Assembly: GCA_022560025.1 (NCBI GenBank)
Contig: JAFISE010000183.1
Span: forward strand, 1 to 60,575
DNA from: Stagonosporopsis chrysanthemi
Taxonomy: Eukaryota; Ascomycota; Dothideomycetes; Pleosporales; Didymellaceae
Direction of reading: 5' to 3'
DNA: 60,575 nucleotides
Shown: positions 13,712-23,394 of the stretch, one piece after another
Layout of the letters: every line of letters begins with the position of its first letter
How positions within the stretch are numbered: the first letter of the stretch is position 1
Made by a program: the position numbers and the translations under genes
The notes under the pieces: generated by a model
Told to the model about the DNA's origin: nothing
Seen by the model: only the letters and a program-made list of their open reading frames with translations
Database searches by the model: none

Positions 13712-15757
13712 TCAACTGGTATCTTCCTTGTTTTCAAGTATTCTCTCAGCCGGCGTCTTGCCTGCGTGAGCTGGCTGCGCCTTGGCTGATTCGTGCGCCT
13801 CGTGCTTGATTCTCCTGCTCCCATTGTCCTAGTCTGTGACGTTCGACTGCTATCGTCGCAGTCGATATAGATAGTCAAACAAGGTAATGTGTGAGGTGCT
13901 GTTAACATTGACTGTCTGACGTGTTGGCTGTGAAGGAGTCTCCAGCGTGTGAGTAGACAGAGAACTTAGGTCCAGCATAGTCATACTGTATCCAGCGTTT
14001 GAACTATTAGTGTAAGCTACTGACATTGAAGCTTTCTTAGTCATACTTACGCGGGAGATCTAGTAGCCAATGCGCAGCACTTGTTTGCAACGACAATCAT
14101 GGACACCTTTTGCACTTGAATTAGAGGCATCTGTGTTTCTACTAAACTAGGTATCAGGAAAATACTGTTGTGTCTAGATCAGGCTGCGCATCAAGCGATC
14201 TTTAGGAAGTACAATTGACTGCTCGCTTTTAAACAAAGGCTGACAGATTGAGTCGTGTATCTCAACAGAGCTGTAGCAATAGCTCTTAATAAAGATCTTG
14301 CAGTTCATGTAATTGGCAAGGTCTTCCCAGGGCGCTTTTTCAATCAAACAGAAAGCGCAAGTCGTCTCAGCCAAAGCAAATAGAAACATTGCTAAGATGT
14401 AAATATGGGCATTAACAGATACAGACGTTTCTTGACAGAGGGCCACTAATAGAGTCTGCATAGTTAGATTGAAGCAACGCTCAAGCCCTGAATCTAGGCC
14501 TAGATTGTCTCTCCAGCCCTTGTGTATTGGCTCTAAGGCAGACCTGTTGAATCTTGCTGACGTGGGTAATATACCCAACACTTGAGTAGAGTACAACCTA
14601 CACGCGCGCTGTTGTAGAGTCTGCTAGGGAAAACTGTTCTGTAGAATCCCGTCTTGACTACTGTACCTGAAGCAACCAGCAATGTTAATAATAGCAAAAC
14701 AAGCAAGTTGTTTCCAGGAGAATTTGTGCTGAAGGTCAGACTGTAAAGTTTGTTCGAACAGGAAAGCTAATTGCAGCCACAATTGGCTGCCTGAATTAGA
14801 TACTCCAGCAGCTTCGTTTACGTGTTGGTGATATGTAGGTTGACATTCCGTTTCTAGACATATCTAGTAGAGGAGATAGAACTCAGCAGTGCTGTAAGGG
14901 GCTCCTAGTAAAGATGCATCTGAACGTGCACAGAGGAATACTTAAGCTAGTTCCTCACAGCTAACTAAAGGTAGCGCGAACAACATTATAGATTGTGCAA
15001 GGTGCACTACCTAGACTGCAGGTCTCAAGAGTAGGGACGTAGCAAGGCGGTAATAGATCTCCCCAGACAGAGTGTTGAGTTCAAATAACTTAGTGTACCA
15101 TGACTTTGCTATAGCATGCCAGTGTTTTTGAGCCTTGGAATTTTCTGCCTCAAGACTAACGCGGTAGCAACTTAAGTAGCTAAGGTAAAGTACCTATGCC
15201 TGTCTAAAAAGAGGAGCTGTCTTGTACAAGAGTAATACTAGCATGTATGCTGAGACAAGATAGTTCAGCATGTATTCCCAGACCTCCTGTAATAGCCTAA
15301 CGTCTTTGACTGATATGTAGCTTCGCAGCAAGTCTAGCAATGGCTGCATATCAAGAGACTACATACAATATAGCAGTCTGTATTTAAAAGGCAGAGAGCG
15401 CTGTTCTAGAGAAGCATTTAGATGTTGCGAAGCTGCTATAAGGTCGTGGTGGTTATAGAGCAAATTCTAATACAACTTGATATAGCGCGACTATGGTATT
15501 GTTGCTAGCTCTCCGTTGATGTCAATGATCTCTGAACAGCGCTCTTCAGCCTCTAACAAGCTTTCAAAAGTTGCTTCAATCTCAGAAGAGAGTACGCCTT
15601 CAGAAGTAGGGTGTCCTATGCGCTCAAGAAGCAGCACAGGTGTTTGATTGTTGTCAGGTATGACCACCTGTAGCTTGCTGTAGCCATCGCGGCGTGGAGG
15701 AGGATCCTTCAAGAGTACTTCGGCATAGGTACGACGGTGAACGTGAATCTTACTGCT
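13712..15757 (-). pseudogene. Est1-type DNA/RNA-binding domain protein, RIP-inactivated relic
   Basis: One minus-strand frame can be followed for about 2 kb, broken only by point-mutation stops and not by frameshifts. Recognisable landmarks of the fungal Est1/SMG7-like (Est1 DNA/RNA-binding, TPR-like) family occur in the right order: HHDLIAASQH, EVWEYMLNYLVSAYMLVLLL, YLSCYRVSLEAEN, WHAIAKSWYTKLFELNT, SGEIYYRLATSLLLRP (family form G.LYHHLA.LARP), AQSIMLFALPLVSCEEL, and near the C-terminus VLPKDRLMRSLI followed by a stop and TQQYFPDT (family form LPEDF..RGL.....YFP..WF). Family members act in telomerase recruitment or nonsense-mediated decay and form expanded families in fungi. Internal stops are TAG/TAA where Gln or Trp is expected. 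The terminal TGA at 13712-13714 may be the original end. Family call is from memory of the motifs. Confidence 0.6.
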
Positions 15758-15974
15758 ACTTCAGTTAGAGCACCGCGCACACATATTGATTGAGATATAC
15801 CCTGGGTCCCTCGTGCTGCAACTATTCCTTTTTTGTTCCTTAGTGCTTGCTTGGGTAAGCAAAGAAGTGATGTACTAGGACTGAAGCTACTGAGACATAG
15901 CGCGATCAATAGATACGTAGTTGTTTGAGCAAATAACCAAAAGTAATGTTAGGGACATCTTTTATAGATCAAGT

Positions 15975-16274
15975 TTATAAGGTGTTGTGGCGTGCGATGT
16001 TCGTCCGTTGCGCAGCTAATCTCCAAAAATGATTGGGCATGCCAGAAACCCGCAGGGCTGTACTTCTAAATGCTGGAAACAGGTTACAGGCGCCAGGTCC
16101 CGGAATCCGAATACAGTGTCCTGTCTGCGCACTTAGAGGACATGATGCAGTTGCACAATGCATACAACTTTTATAATTAGGATTTGGCGATGGCGGGTGC
16201 TGTAGAAGGAATGTAATGAAGGTCAAACGCGAGCATGTGCACATTGGACACAGTGTATAGGCACTGGTTTTCAT
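15975..16274 (-). CDS. Hypothetical small Cys-rich ORF
   Basis: ATG-initiated frame of 99 codons. It contains CPMCTC, CMHCATASC and a following HC, a spacing that could bind zinc but matches no family I recognise. It lies just upstream of the Est1-type relic on the same strand and could be a neighbouring exon or chance. The proline/serine-rich middle and the lack of supporting context keep confidence low. Confidence 0.2.
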   Translation of the reverse strand: MKTSAYTLCPMCTCSRLTFITFLLQHPPSPNPNYKSCMHCATASCPLSAQTGHCIRIPGPGACNLFPAFRSTALRVSGMPNHFWRLAAQRTNIARHNTL

Positions 16275-16279
16275 GCAAT

Positions 16280-17326
16280 AATTGTATAGATGATATCTGT
16301 CGCCAGTATCTGAAGCGGTCGCTAGGATGTGCTTGTTGCCAACCTCCTACTCTTCACTATACCACTTCTTGCCATTTTTCATCGCTGTAGTGCACTTAAC
16401 GGAGCATGTGTTGCGCAGGTACGGAGGCTTGATCTCACGACGGTCGTTAAGGGCTATACCGATGGAGATAGAGCTCCCAGACGAATGCTGCGTAGCAGAT
16501 CCTTCTGCGTCGACGTTGACTTCTACGTCGTCACCCTCGTCATCCTCATCAGGTAGCAATCGTAGTGTAGCTACCTGATTTGGCGGCGGCGGCGGCGGCG
16601 TAGCTTTCGCGCAGCTAACGGGGACGGGCTGCCCGGACTGCTTCGTGATCCTATGGTGCGAGGTGGTGGTTGCGCGGAGTAAGGACGAGGTTGGATGGCA
16701 AGTTGCCACACCTCTTTAGGATCTTGTTAACCTCGGGAGCCACTAGCGTGTCAGCTCTACTTATGCCCGGCATTGAGTACTTGGGAATTTTATCTGAATA
16801 ACAGACCCCCGCAAACTTATGTACGTATAAACTGTTGCTTTGTAGTTATCCTCTTCAGGCAAGCACGCAAGGCACTTGGCTTAACGAGGACTTGCTCCCC
16901 CCCGAAGGGCTAGACGAAGACCGAAGTCTATTGACCTCAAAGAGATCAACGCAAGCGTCCACCTGTGAAGGTACTGGAAGGTTTTTGCCAGCCCAATGAG
17001 ATAAGAGTTAGAGCAGAGACAGAGATAGGCAGCTCAGTAGTCTTCGCGCCAGACAAGACGTTGCACGGTTTCGTCCTTGCCATAGTAAACGTGCTAGTCG
17101 TGAGAACATGAGGGAATCTCTTCGCTAGATGAGGGACTATAGTCCTCAAATACAAAATATGAATTGCTCCCGTGGTGTTGAGTAGCTGTTAGGCCCGTAT
17201 TATGGTAAGTATATACATTGTTACTGCGCACTGTTAGTAACAAAAAAACACGCTCGTGAGCTAGAGTAGAAAGTTGAGACTCTTGAAGTACTATTCCGCT
17301 CATTTCGAGTTTGGATGGTGCAGTTA
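16280..17326. other. Intergenic region, no supported gene
   Basis: Normal-composition sequence with several overlapping short frames on both strands, none convincing. It includes a (GGC)6 run near 16582, read as a hexaproline stretch on the minus strand in a frame that begins at GTG and has no good ATG, and a C7 run near 16897. Confidence 0.5.
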
Positions 17327-17495
17327 TGTAACTGCGTGAGCAGTGTCAAGTGGATGCTGCGGGTCAACGCTTGTATTGCTATCTGTTCTCGTGTTGTGAT
17401 GTTATGATGTTCGTCTACAGGAGCCCTCAGCTCAGAGGTAAGTGCACTTGCCCACACCGGGCAGTGCCTGCTACAATGGAATATCATGTGATCTA
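17327..17495 (+). repeat. Left copy of an inverted roughly 165 bp repeat (partner 25644-25803)
   Basis: Matches the reverse complement of 25644-25803 over nearly its whole length, starting TGTAACTGCGTGAGCAGTG, with long shared blocks such as CTTGTATTGCTATCTGTT and CTCAGCTCAGAGGTAAGTG and a small length difference in the middle. The right copy lies just downstream of the HET-NLR stop codon. Outside these limits the flanks do not align. An internal CTACAG...GAGGTAAGT looks like a short exon between splice sites, so it may be a transcribed 3' segment. Confidence 0.75.
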
Positions 17496-17679
17496 TGCCA
17501 CGTGGTTACAAGTTAAGACGGAAGATCACCGTGAGCCATCGCAGCGGTAATAGTGAACGGTGAGGTGTGTGCCTATCACAGCTTGGGTGTTCAATTCTAT
17601 ACCACTGCCGCCTTTTCTGCTTGCCATTACAATCAACCCATTAGAACAGACCGGAAATGACGACCTCTCTGCCGCCACC

Positions 17680-17904
17680 ATGGCCACACTGAACGCAGAA
17701 GACAACGAGATCGTCTCCTGGCCTCTTGAAGACTTTGCTGTTGGCGAGGATCTTAGGTCCACGAACCCAACGAAGTTATTCATTGATCGAGCAACTCAGG
17801 AGTTTGGTATCATCTACTTCAATTCAGATCCGGCCGCTATGGTCGAGACGTTCCCGGACATGCATGAGCCGATTTCAAGGAAGCGTCTAGTACCTCGTTT
17901 TTGA
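17680..17904 (+). CDS. Small hypothetical protein, 74 aa
   Basis: ATG at 17680 sits in an unusually strong initiation context (GCCGCCACCATGG). The product is acidic (MATLNAEDNEIVSWPLED...), without signal peptide, membrane segment or cysteines, and ends RKRLVPRF. The frame is open about 40 codons further upstream without an earlier ATG. No family recognised. It stands alone between the repeat at 17.3 kb and a pseudogene fragment at 18.2 kb, so it may also be a leftover exon. Confidence 0.35.
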   Translation: MATLNAEDNEIVSWPLEDFAVGEDLRSTNPTKLFIDRATQEFGIIYFNSDPAAMVETFPDMHEPISRKRLVPRF

Positions 17905-18224
17905 GGCGCCCAATACATGTGCTCTCTTGAAACCCTCTTGCCGCCTGGTCAAGGGTTTGCATAAAGATCATATCAAAGCGGTGTAGATGTACGCATCACT
18001 GAGCCTGAAATAGCATCATATCAACTCGAGAGTCCCCCTGGAGTTGCGTACTAGCAAGCTCACAGCCTATCATGTCTATGTTGTGCTTACACAGCCTTTG
18101 CGGACACGTACTGGTAGCGCCTTAATCCTTGCTTTGCTATAGCACAGATTGCATTGGCTTCATGTAAGCCTATAGTATGCACTCTTGGTAGCTGATCTGA
18201 GACTAGACCCTAGGAGAAGCTACC

Positions 18225-18592
18225 CAAATCCATCGTGGGCCGAGCACTGCTTGGCTTCCTTGTCTACTTCTGTCTGCCCCACAAGAAGAAGAACGCCGCT
18301 GCTGCTGCCGTCTCCACACCTGCAGCTGCCTATGCGCCCCAGCCTGCACCCACAAATAGCCCTTCAGCTCCACCCTAGTACTTTTTCCCGCCCATGCAGC
18401 AGCAAGGCCCCGCTGTAGCCCCCTTTGGCGTCACAGACAGCAAGCAGGCCTAGTCGCTGCACTCTGTCTCTCCCACTGGCTAGACATCAAGCCCCAATTC
18501 GCCGGACATGTACAGCACGCAGTATCCGCAGCAAGGCAGCTATGCGGAGCTAGGACAGCCTAGATCAGGACATGCTGTAAGAGGTTGGTATT
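18225..18592 (+). pseudogene. Membrane-anchor and Pro/Gln-rich cytoplasmic tail fragment with three TAG stops
   Basis: One frame reads a hydrophobic segment (ALLGFLVYFCL), a basic stop-transfer stretch (HKKKN), an Ala run and a Pro/Gln/Ser-rich tail (YAPQPAPTNSPSAPP, PPMQQQGPAV, MYSTQYPQQGSYAELGQ). It is cut by TAG at three places where a Gln fits the surrounding Q-rich sequence, all explainable by CAG to TAG. The layout resembles the C-terminal end of fungal single-pass cell-surface sensor-like proteins, whose ectodomain would lie upstream but is not visible. Not expressed as a full protein. Confidence 0.6.
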
Positions 18593-18612
18593 GTGATAAT
18601 AATACCCCAACC
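18582..18612. other. Imperfect hairpin
   Basis: AGGTTGGTATT is followed after about nine bases by its near-complement ATACCCCAACCT, giving an 11-bp stem with one bulge. It lies between the pseudogene tail and the next gene. It could be a terminator-like or foldback-element remnant; nothing else supports either. Confidence 0.4.
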
Positions 18613-18815
18613 TAATGGTTGAAGGTGGCACCAAAGGATCCAATAGTGGCAGTACAATGCCTTTCTTATCTAGGGGTAACGGATGACAGTTCTTCCAGGT
18701 CCGTCGTAGAGATATTTAAGAGCCTTGCATGTAACTCTCTGGCCTTCCCTCCTACACACTACAATTCAGCATGGAGTCTTGCTCAGATCACTAAGCGTGT
18801 AGAAAGACATCACAC

Positions 18816-19821
18816 ATGATCCCTTCTTCAGCAACATCTTTAGAAAACATCGCATTTCCCGAAAATGCCTTTTTACAATACTCTGATATAGATGCCGAGG
18901 GTGAAGACGACGATGAGTTGATTGCAGCGCAAAACCTTCTTTCTTTCGCCGAGAACAGTGTCAGTATCATCGCGCTACTAGCAAACAGTACTGACTAATG
19001 CACAGAAATGTCACACTGGACAAGATGACAGTAGCACAGCCACGCTGGGAATAGCCCCAGTCGTCAACATCTACAGTCTTGAATCATTGATTCCAAGAGC
19101 ACCAAGGCTCAGTACATCACCAATTCAGACGCTCTATATCACGAGTCCTACTACTTTAGCCAAGCCTTTTATCACAAAGATAAAAGTTGATCCAGCTGCT
19201 CATGCTGGGGGTTTGGTGCTTGCAATGTCGCGAATCTCGACAGTTGCCATCAAGTCAGACGATGCAGGCAAAGGCTCGGAAAAGCTTCTCAAGCATGAAC
19301 CAATCTGGATCTCCGATGAACCAGATAGTGAAGCAATTAACGTGAGAAAAGGAAAAGGCGATAAGAGGACTCGCAAGCGTAAAAGAGCTCAGAAAGCTGG
19401 CACTGTTGATTGGGTTGGTTCAGAAAATGAAAAGCAAGCACTGAGTGAGCTGCATACGCAATGGTATACACATGAGGCTTCGTGGATGTCAGTTCGCGAG
19501 CTGAGCAGACTTGCTGAAGACGATTTGGTACTGCAGCACAACGAACTAGTCTTGGAGATTGGGCGTCTGGCTCGCGACACCGAAACAGTATCACCAATCG
19601 ACATGAGTCAGCTTCGAGATTCGTACGCGAATCTTATCGCTCACGTCGGGCCCATGGTCTACCGTGACGAAGAGCAGAGCATGCTGAGAGAGCTTGGCAA
19701 AATTCTGGACAGGATTTCCGAGATTGCGGATACACTTCATAGCATACACGAGTTTCGAAGCGGAGACAGCAGTAGGGGCGATAGAACCTACCGGCCGAGC
19801 AAGCGACAAAAGTACAATTAG
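18816..19821 (+). CDS. Hypothetical nuclear-type protein, probably two exons, 317 aa
   Basis: Proposed model: ATG at 18816, exon 1 to 18987, intron 18988-19039 (GTACTG...CACAG, 52 nt), exon 2 to the TAG at 19821. The spliced length is in frame. Exon 1 encodes an acidic start (YSDIDAEGEDDDELIAAQ). Exon 2 carries a strong basic nuclear-localisation-like cluster (RKGKGDKRTRKRKRAQK), then a helical, probably coiled-coil region (SELHTQWYTHEASWMSVREL onward) and a basic tail (RPSKRQKYN). No domain is recognised. The splice model is my inference; a shorter product from the ATG at 19225 is the alternative. It is convergent with the next gene, with 71 bp between stop codons. Confidence 0.6.
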
Positions 19822-19892
19822 TTTCTAGAATAGGTTTGGTTTCATTCAGTCTATGTACTCTATCTACCTGCTCACCTGTAACCAAATCAATC

Positions 19893-22181
19893 TTAATCCT
19901 CATCCATTGCTTCTCCAGAATCCATTGATGTATCCTTGCCACTCTGAACCGGAACATGTCTAACAGACTCTGGGAACAGCCATGGGGAGTCTTTTCGGTC
20001 TTGCTCAGTAAGCGGCTTCCGAGTAGCAGGATGGATCATGTATTTCTTGCAGCCCTGTATCCAAACAGTCTGCTGCCGATATTGATGTTCCAGAGGCATC
20101 AAGTATGTCTTGTCTGCATGTTTCTGGGAGAAAGGTAGCTTGTAAAACTCACTGCGAGTCACCCACTCTTCTGCTTCATCTGGCGTACCACTATTCCATT
20201 GGAGGCATATGTATTCGTCTGGGCGGCGAGGCTTTGTGCCTTTGGGAACGTAGCTCTCGGAATGAAACAGAATTACGACTGACTTAACAGAAAAGCATTG
20301 GGAGTTCTCTTTGTACATCTTGGAGCGTGTTCTGGCATCGAAGATTGTCGCATCAGCGTCGCGATCTTCGAGTTCTTCTGCAGCACCAGCACCCAAGTCG
20401 CCTCCCTTGATGACTACATAGTAGTTAAAGTCACCGGCACCCGCATTGATGACAAACCGGCTAAATTTCGAATTGTCTGACGGGGATAGCCGCGTAGCCA
20501 CATGCTTTCCGTACTCAGTGATACCGTCTTTGTAATTGGCTGGCACGATGCCCTCGTCAAAATCCAGGTTCATCTTCAGCAACTCTTCAAAGTCTAAATC
20601 CATAGGAGGTGCCCGCATAGTATGATGAGACTTTTCAGTCGTGTTAGTCGTAGGGTCGCTGCTCGTAGCGCCCTTGCGTTGGACAGTTGTAGATTGGGTA
20701 TCGTAGCTCTTAGAGCTAGGAGAATGACCTGAAGTTCTTGCAGCTTTTTTACCTTTTGAAGCTGACCTTATTTCTTTGATTAGGCGTTTGGGAGCAAACT
20801 GTAATCGTAGTTGATTTGCTAAATTGGAGAGGCCTTTATTGACTTCATTTGCTTCGCCTTCTTTCCAATCTTGCTGGATTTGCTTCAGGATAGACAATGG
20901 TAAAGCACGGGAGGCCTTAGAGATGCCAAGCTTATCTGCAGCTTGATTGACCCTTGATATAGCTTCGTCATGGGCATCTAATGCCCTCACCGCTTTTGAG
21001 ATTCGGGCATCTGCTTCACTTGAATAAGGACCAGAGATGGCAGTCACAGCCAACTTCAGATGAGATTCTGCACCGTCCCATTCCGCCTTCTGACCCTGAA
21101 CGGGTGCCTTGAGCTCTTCTAAGGCTTCCGTCCATTCGTCTGCAACATCTTTATCAGAAGCAAGGCGTAGAAACTGGTCGTATGCTGTAGTCGAAACGAC
21201 CTGCGATGTCTGGATGTTCCAGGCCTTTAACTGCTGGTTGAATACTGCAACGCCGCGGACAAGTTGCTTGTTGGCTCCGCGCACCTTATCAGCATGTAGC
21301 TCCCATGCTTCATCATCACCCACGTCTGGGATGTCCTTCTCCATGGCATCTATCTTTGCCATTGCTGCTGTGAGCGTTGTGATATGTCCTAGGATAGTTT
21401 TCCAAGGAAATTCATATTGCGACTGCAGCTTGTCTTCCATAGGGCCCCACACATTAGATATTGCAAGCTCGCGAGCTTCTTCGTCACTCATCTGAGGCTC
21501 GCTCGCCTTCAGGTTCTGAAGTTCTTTTTTCACAGATGCCTTTGCTCCCGGTCTTTTCCAGTCTTCTGCTGCCAGCTTCCTACACTCCTCCTTTATATCT
21601 GATTCAGTCTTTTTCAAGGCCTCCTTATCTCTTTCAGAGATGTCCTTGCCACCTAAATTCCACCACTGCTTGACGCGCCTAAAATTAGTCTCCCAGTGCT
21701 TTCGAATAAGCGGAGGCAGCGGTGCCTTAGACGCTAACTCATTGTGATATTCAGCCCGGCCTTGAGCTAAACTAACATCCTCTGTGGTCTCCATTCCTTC
21801 GTTTGGAGCAAATTCTGGTGGATCTGCTGAACCTTCCTCTTTCCCATACGCGTCAGGGTCTATAAGCACTTTTCCTGGCGGGCGTCTCAAAGATTGAGGG
21901 CTAGGGTAAGGTATCTTTGCAGTCCTGGAACTCTCTGAAGGTGCGTTGTAATCTTTCTGGTCGTTCTCAACGTCATCTTTAATACTTTTCTTCCTCTTCT
22001 TGTTCTTCTTGTCTTTCTCTGCTGCACCCTTCCCCTTTCCCCTGAGTTCCTCCGTGCTATTGTTTCTATGTTCATCCTCAGCCTCATCTGCAGAATCCTG
22101 CAATAAAGTCCTTGTAGTCGAGAAATCTGAAGGCTGATCTCCAGGCGACCGCCGTATTGAGGATGGTCCAGCCACGCTCAT
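19893..22181 (-). CDS. Hypothetical lysine-rich protein, 762 aa, probably nuclear
   Basis: Single-exon frame from an ATG at 22181. The N-terminal 60 residues are low-complexity with a dense Lys cluster (KDKKNKKRKKSIKDD) that looks like a nuclear localisation signal. Residues about 140-460 are charged and helical and likely coiled-coil. A Ser/Thr-rich linker follows. The C-terminal 200 residues look globular (FEELLKMNLDFDEGIVPANY, FNYYVVIKGGDLGAG, RRPDEYICLQWNSG) and end in an acidic tail (DSGEAMDED). I recognise no family. Tail-to-tail pairing with the smaller basic protein at 18816-19821 is notable because both are lysine-rich and coiled-coil. The long intact frame shows it has escaped the RIP damage seen on both sides. 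Confidence 0.8.
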   Translation of the reverse strand: MSVAGPSSIRRSPGDQPSDFSTTRTLLQDSADEAEDEHRNNSTEELRGKGKGAAEKDKKNKKRKKSIKDDVENDQKDYNAPSESSRTAKIPYPSPQSLRRPPGKVLIDPDAYGKEEGSADPPEFAPNEGMETTEDVSLAQGRAEYHNELASKAPLPPLIRKHWETNFRRVKQWWNLGGKDISERDKEALKKTESDIKEECRKLAAEDWKRPGAKASVKKELQNLKASEPQMSDEEARELAISNVWGPMEDKLQSQYEFPWKTILGHITTLTAAMAKIDAMEKDIPDVGDDEAWELHADKVRGANKQLVRGVAVFNQQLKAWNIQTSQVVSTTAYDQFLRLASDKDVADEWTEALEELKAPVQGQKAEWDGAESHLKLAVTAISGPYSSEADARISKAVRALDAHDEAISRVNQAADKLGISKASRALPLSILKQIQQDWKEGEANEVNKGLSNLANQLRLQFAPKRLIKEIRSASKGKKAARTSGHSPSSKSYDTQSTTVQRKGATSSDPTTNTTEKSHHTMRAPPMDLDFEELLKMNLDFDEGIVPANYKDGITEYGKHVATRLSPSDNSKFSRFVINAGAGDFNYYVVIKGGDLGAGAAEELEDRDADATIFDARTRSKMYKENSQCFSVKSVVILFHSESYVPKGTKPRRPDEYICLQWNSGTPDEAEEWVTRSEFYKLPFSQKHADKTYLMPLEHQYRQQTVWIQGCKKYMIHPATRKPLTEQDRKDSPWLFPESVRHVPVQSGKDTSMDSGEAMDED

Positions 22182-22467
22182 AGCTACGAAGATAATTTGT
22201 TTGACTAAGTGTGTGCTTGTCAGAGAAGGAACAACTGCTAGGAGCTGTTAGGTTCAGGTACGTGCTAGAAGATTTACTAGTTCTAGATAGAGACGAGAGA
22301 AATTGTTGTACAAGATAGGTTGTAAGCTGCTTGATCTGTGATAGCATCTTAAGATTCCTGTAGCAGTACTTATACAACTAGAACAAGGCTATTTTCAGAC
22401 CCTAGGCACTTCTTTCTGTTGTAGGGAAACAGAAGACAGCTTAAAAGTTACACACTTCAGGTGCCAG

Positions 22468-22577
22468 TTTACTAAAACTGGTTCCTACTCTAAGTAGATA
22501 GATTTACCAAAAACCGGTTCCTGTTCTGATTAAATGGGATATACCAAAAACCGATTCCTGTTCTGAGTTGATAGATA
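22468..22577. repeat. Three tandem repeats of about 36 bp upstream of the cupredoxin gene
   Basis: Units begin at about 22468, 22503 and 22540, each with TAC(C/T)AAAA(A)C(C/T)G(G/A)TTCCT followed by (G/A)(C/T)TCT(G/A)A and an A/T-rich spacer. The last unit ends about 45 bp before the start codon of the next gene, so the array lies in its promoter or 5' UTR and could bind a regulator in multiple copies. Confidence 0.6.
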
Positions 22578-22623
22578 AAACTGCGTCTGATAGAGCCCCC
22601 AAGTGCCTAAGCTAAGGAAAACC

Positions 22624-23394
22624 ATGTTTGCACAGTTGCTTCCAGTAGTCCTCCTCTTCCAATTCTCATTATGCGACAGAACCTCTTCAGGTTCAGCAAG
22701 TGTAACTACCTCAGCCAGAGATCATCTACTTACACCGGTCTTACCATGGCTTACGAACACAACAAGTCTACTAGGAGCTACAGCCACACGAGAAGCTTCG
22801 AAACAGCCAATAGCAACAGTAGTCGTAGGTCGCTCTGGAGAGCTGGAATTTTCTCCAGCATCAATCAACGCATCAGTTGGGTCTATTATCGCCTTTGACT
22901 TCCTCGGTCGCAACCACACACTTTCACAAAGCACACTGCATAATCCATGTCATAACAATGGTGGCTTTGATACTGGGTTCAACCAGTTTAATCCTGCCAA
23001 TGTTAGCGGAAAGTTCATGGTAGAACTGGAGGTCATCACTCAAGATCCCCAATGGTTCTTCTGTGCACAAGTCATCACCTCCTCACACTGCCGCAAGGGT
23101 ATGGTGTTTAGTCTGAACTCACATGGCGAACATGAAGGATTCTTAGAAAACGCTATAGCCTCGTATACAACCTCTCCTGTTCATGCGTGCCATTTACCGA
23201 CCCGCACTTCTGCCACTAGAAGCGGGTCTGCGTCCGCCACTGGAAGCGGATCGGCGTCCGCCACTGGAAGTGGGGACCAGTCGATAGCAAACGGTCCATC
23301 AGCGATAGTGCCCCCAATTTCTAATTCAGGAGCACCGAGCTACAGAGCCAAATTTGGTTTGGAGGCCGTAGCACTCCTGCTTCTGTTCTGGTAG
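22624..23394 (+). CDS. Secreted cupredoxin-like (extracellular serine-rich) protein, GPI-anchor type, 256 aa
   Basis: ATG at 22624 is preferred over an upstream in-frame GTG because it starts directly with a signal peptide (FAQLLPVVLLFQFSLCD). Residues about 65-165 match the cupredoxin-like domain of fungal extracellular serine-rich proteins: VVVGRSGELEFSPASINASV, IAFDFLGRNHTLSQST with the conserved His, CHNNGGFDTGF, PQWFFCAQ and SHCRKGMVF. Whether copper is bound cannot be decided. Short RSGSASATGSG-type repeats form a stalk, and the C-terminus is hydrophobic (GLEAVALLLLFW) after small residues, as in GPI-anchored wall proteins. Single exon. Such proteins are often infection- or development-induced in related fungi. 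Confidence 0.85.
   Translation: MFAQLLPVVLLFQFSLCDRTSSGSASVTTSARDHLLTPVLPWLTNTTSLLGATATREASKQPIATVVVGRSGELEFSPASINASVGSIIAFDFLGRNHTLSQSTLHNPCHNNGGFDTGFNQFNPANVSGKFMVELEVITQDPQWFFCAQVITSSHCRKGMVFSLNSHGEHEGFLENAIASYTTSPVHACHLPTRTSATRSGSASATGSGSASATGSGDQSIANGPSAIVPPISNSGAPSYRAKFGLEAVALLLLFW

Noticed and set aside
16347..16709. 120-codon minus-strand frame with a hexaproline run
   Set aside because: Begins at GTG, has no usable ATG, consists mainly of low-complexity sequence, and no splice partner is evident.
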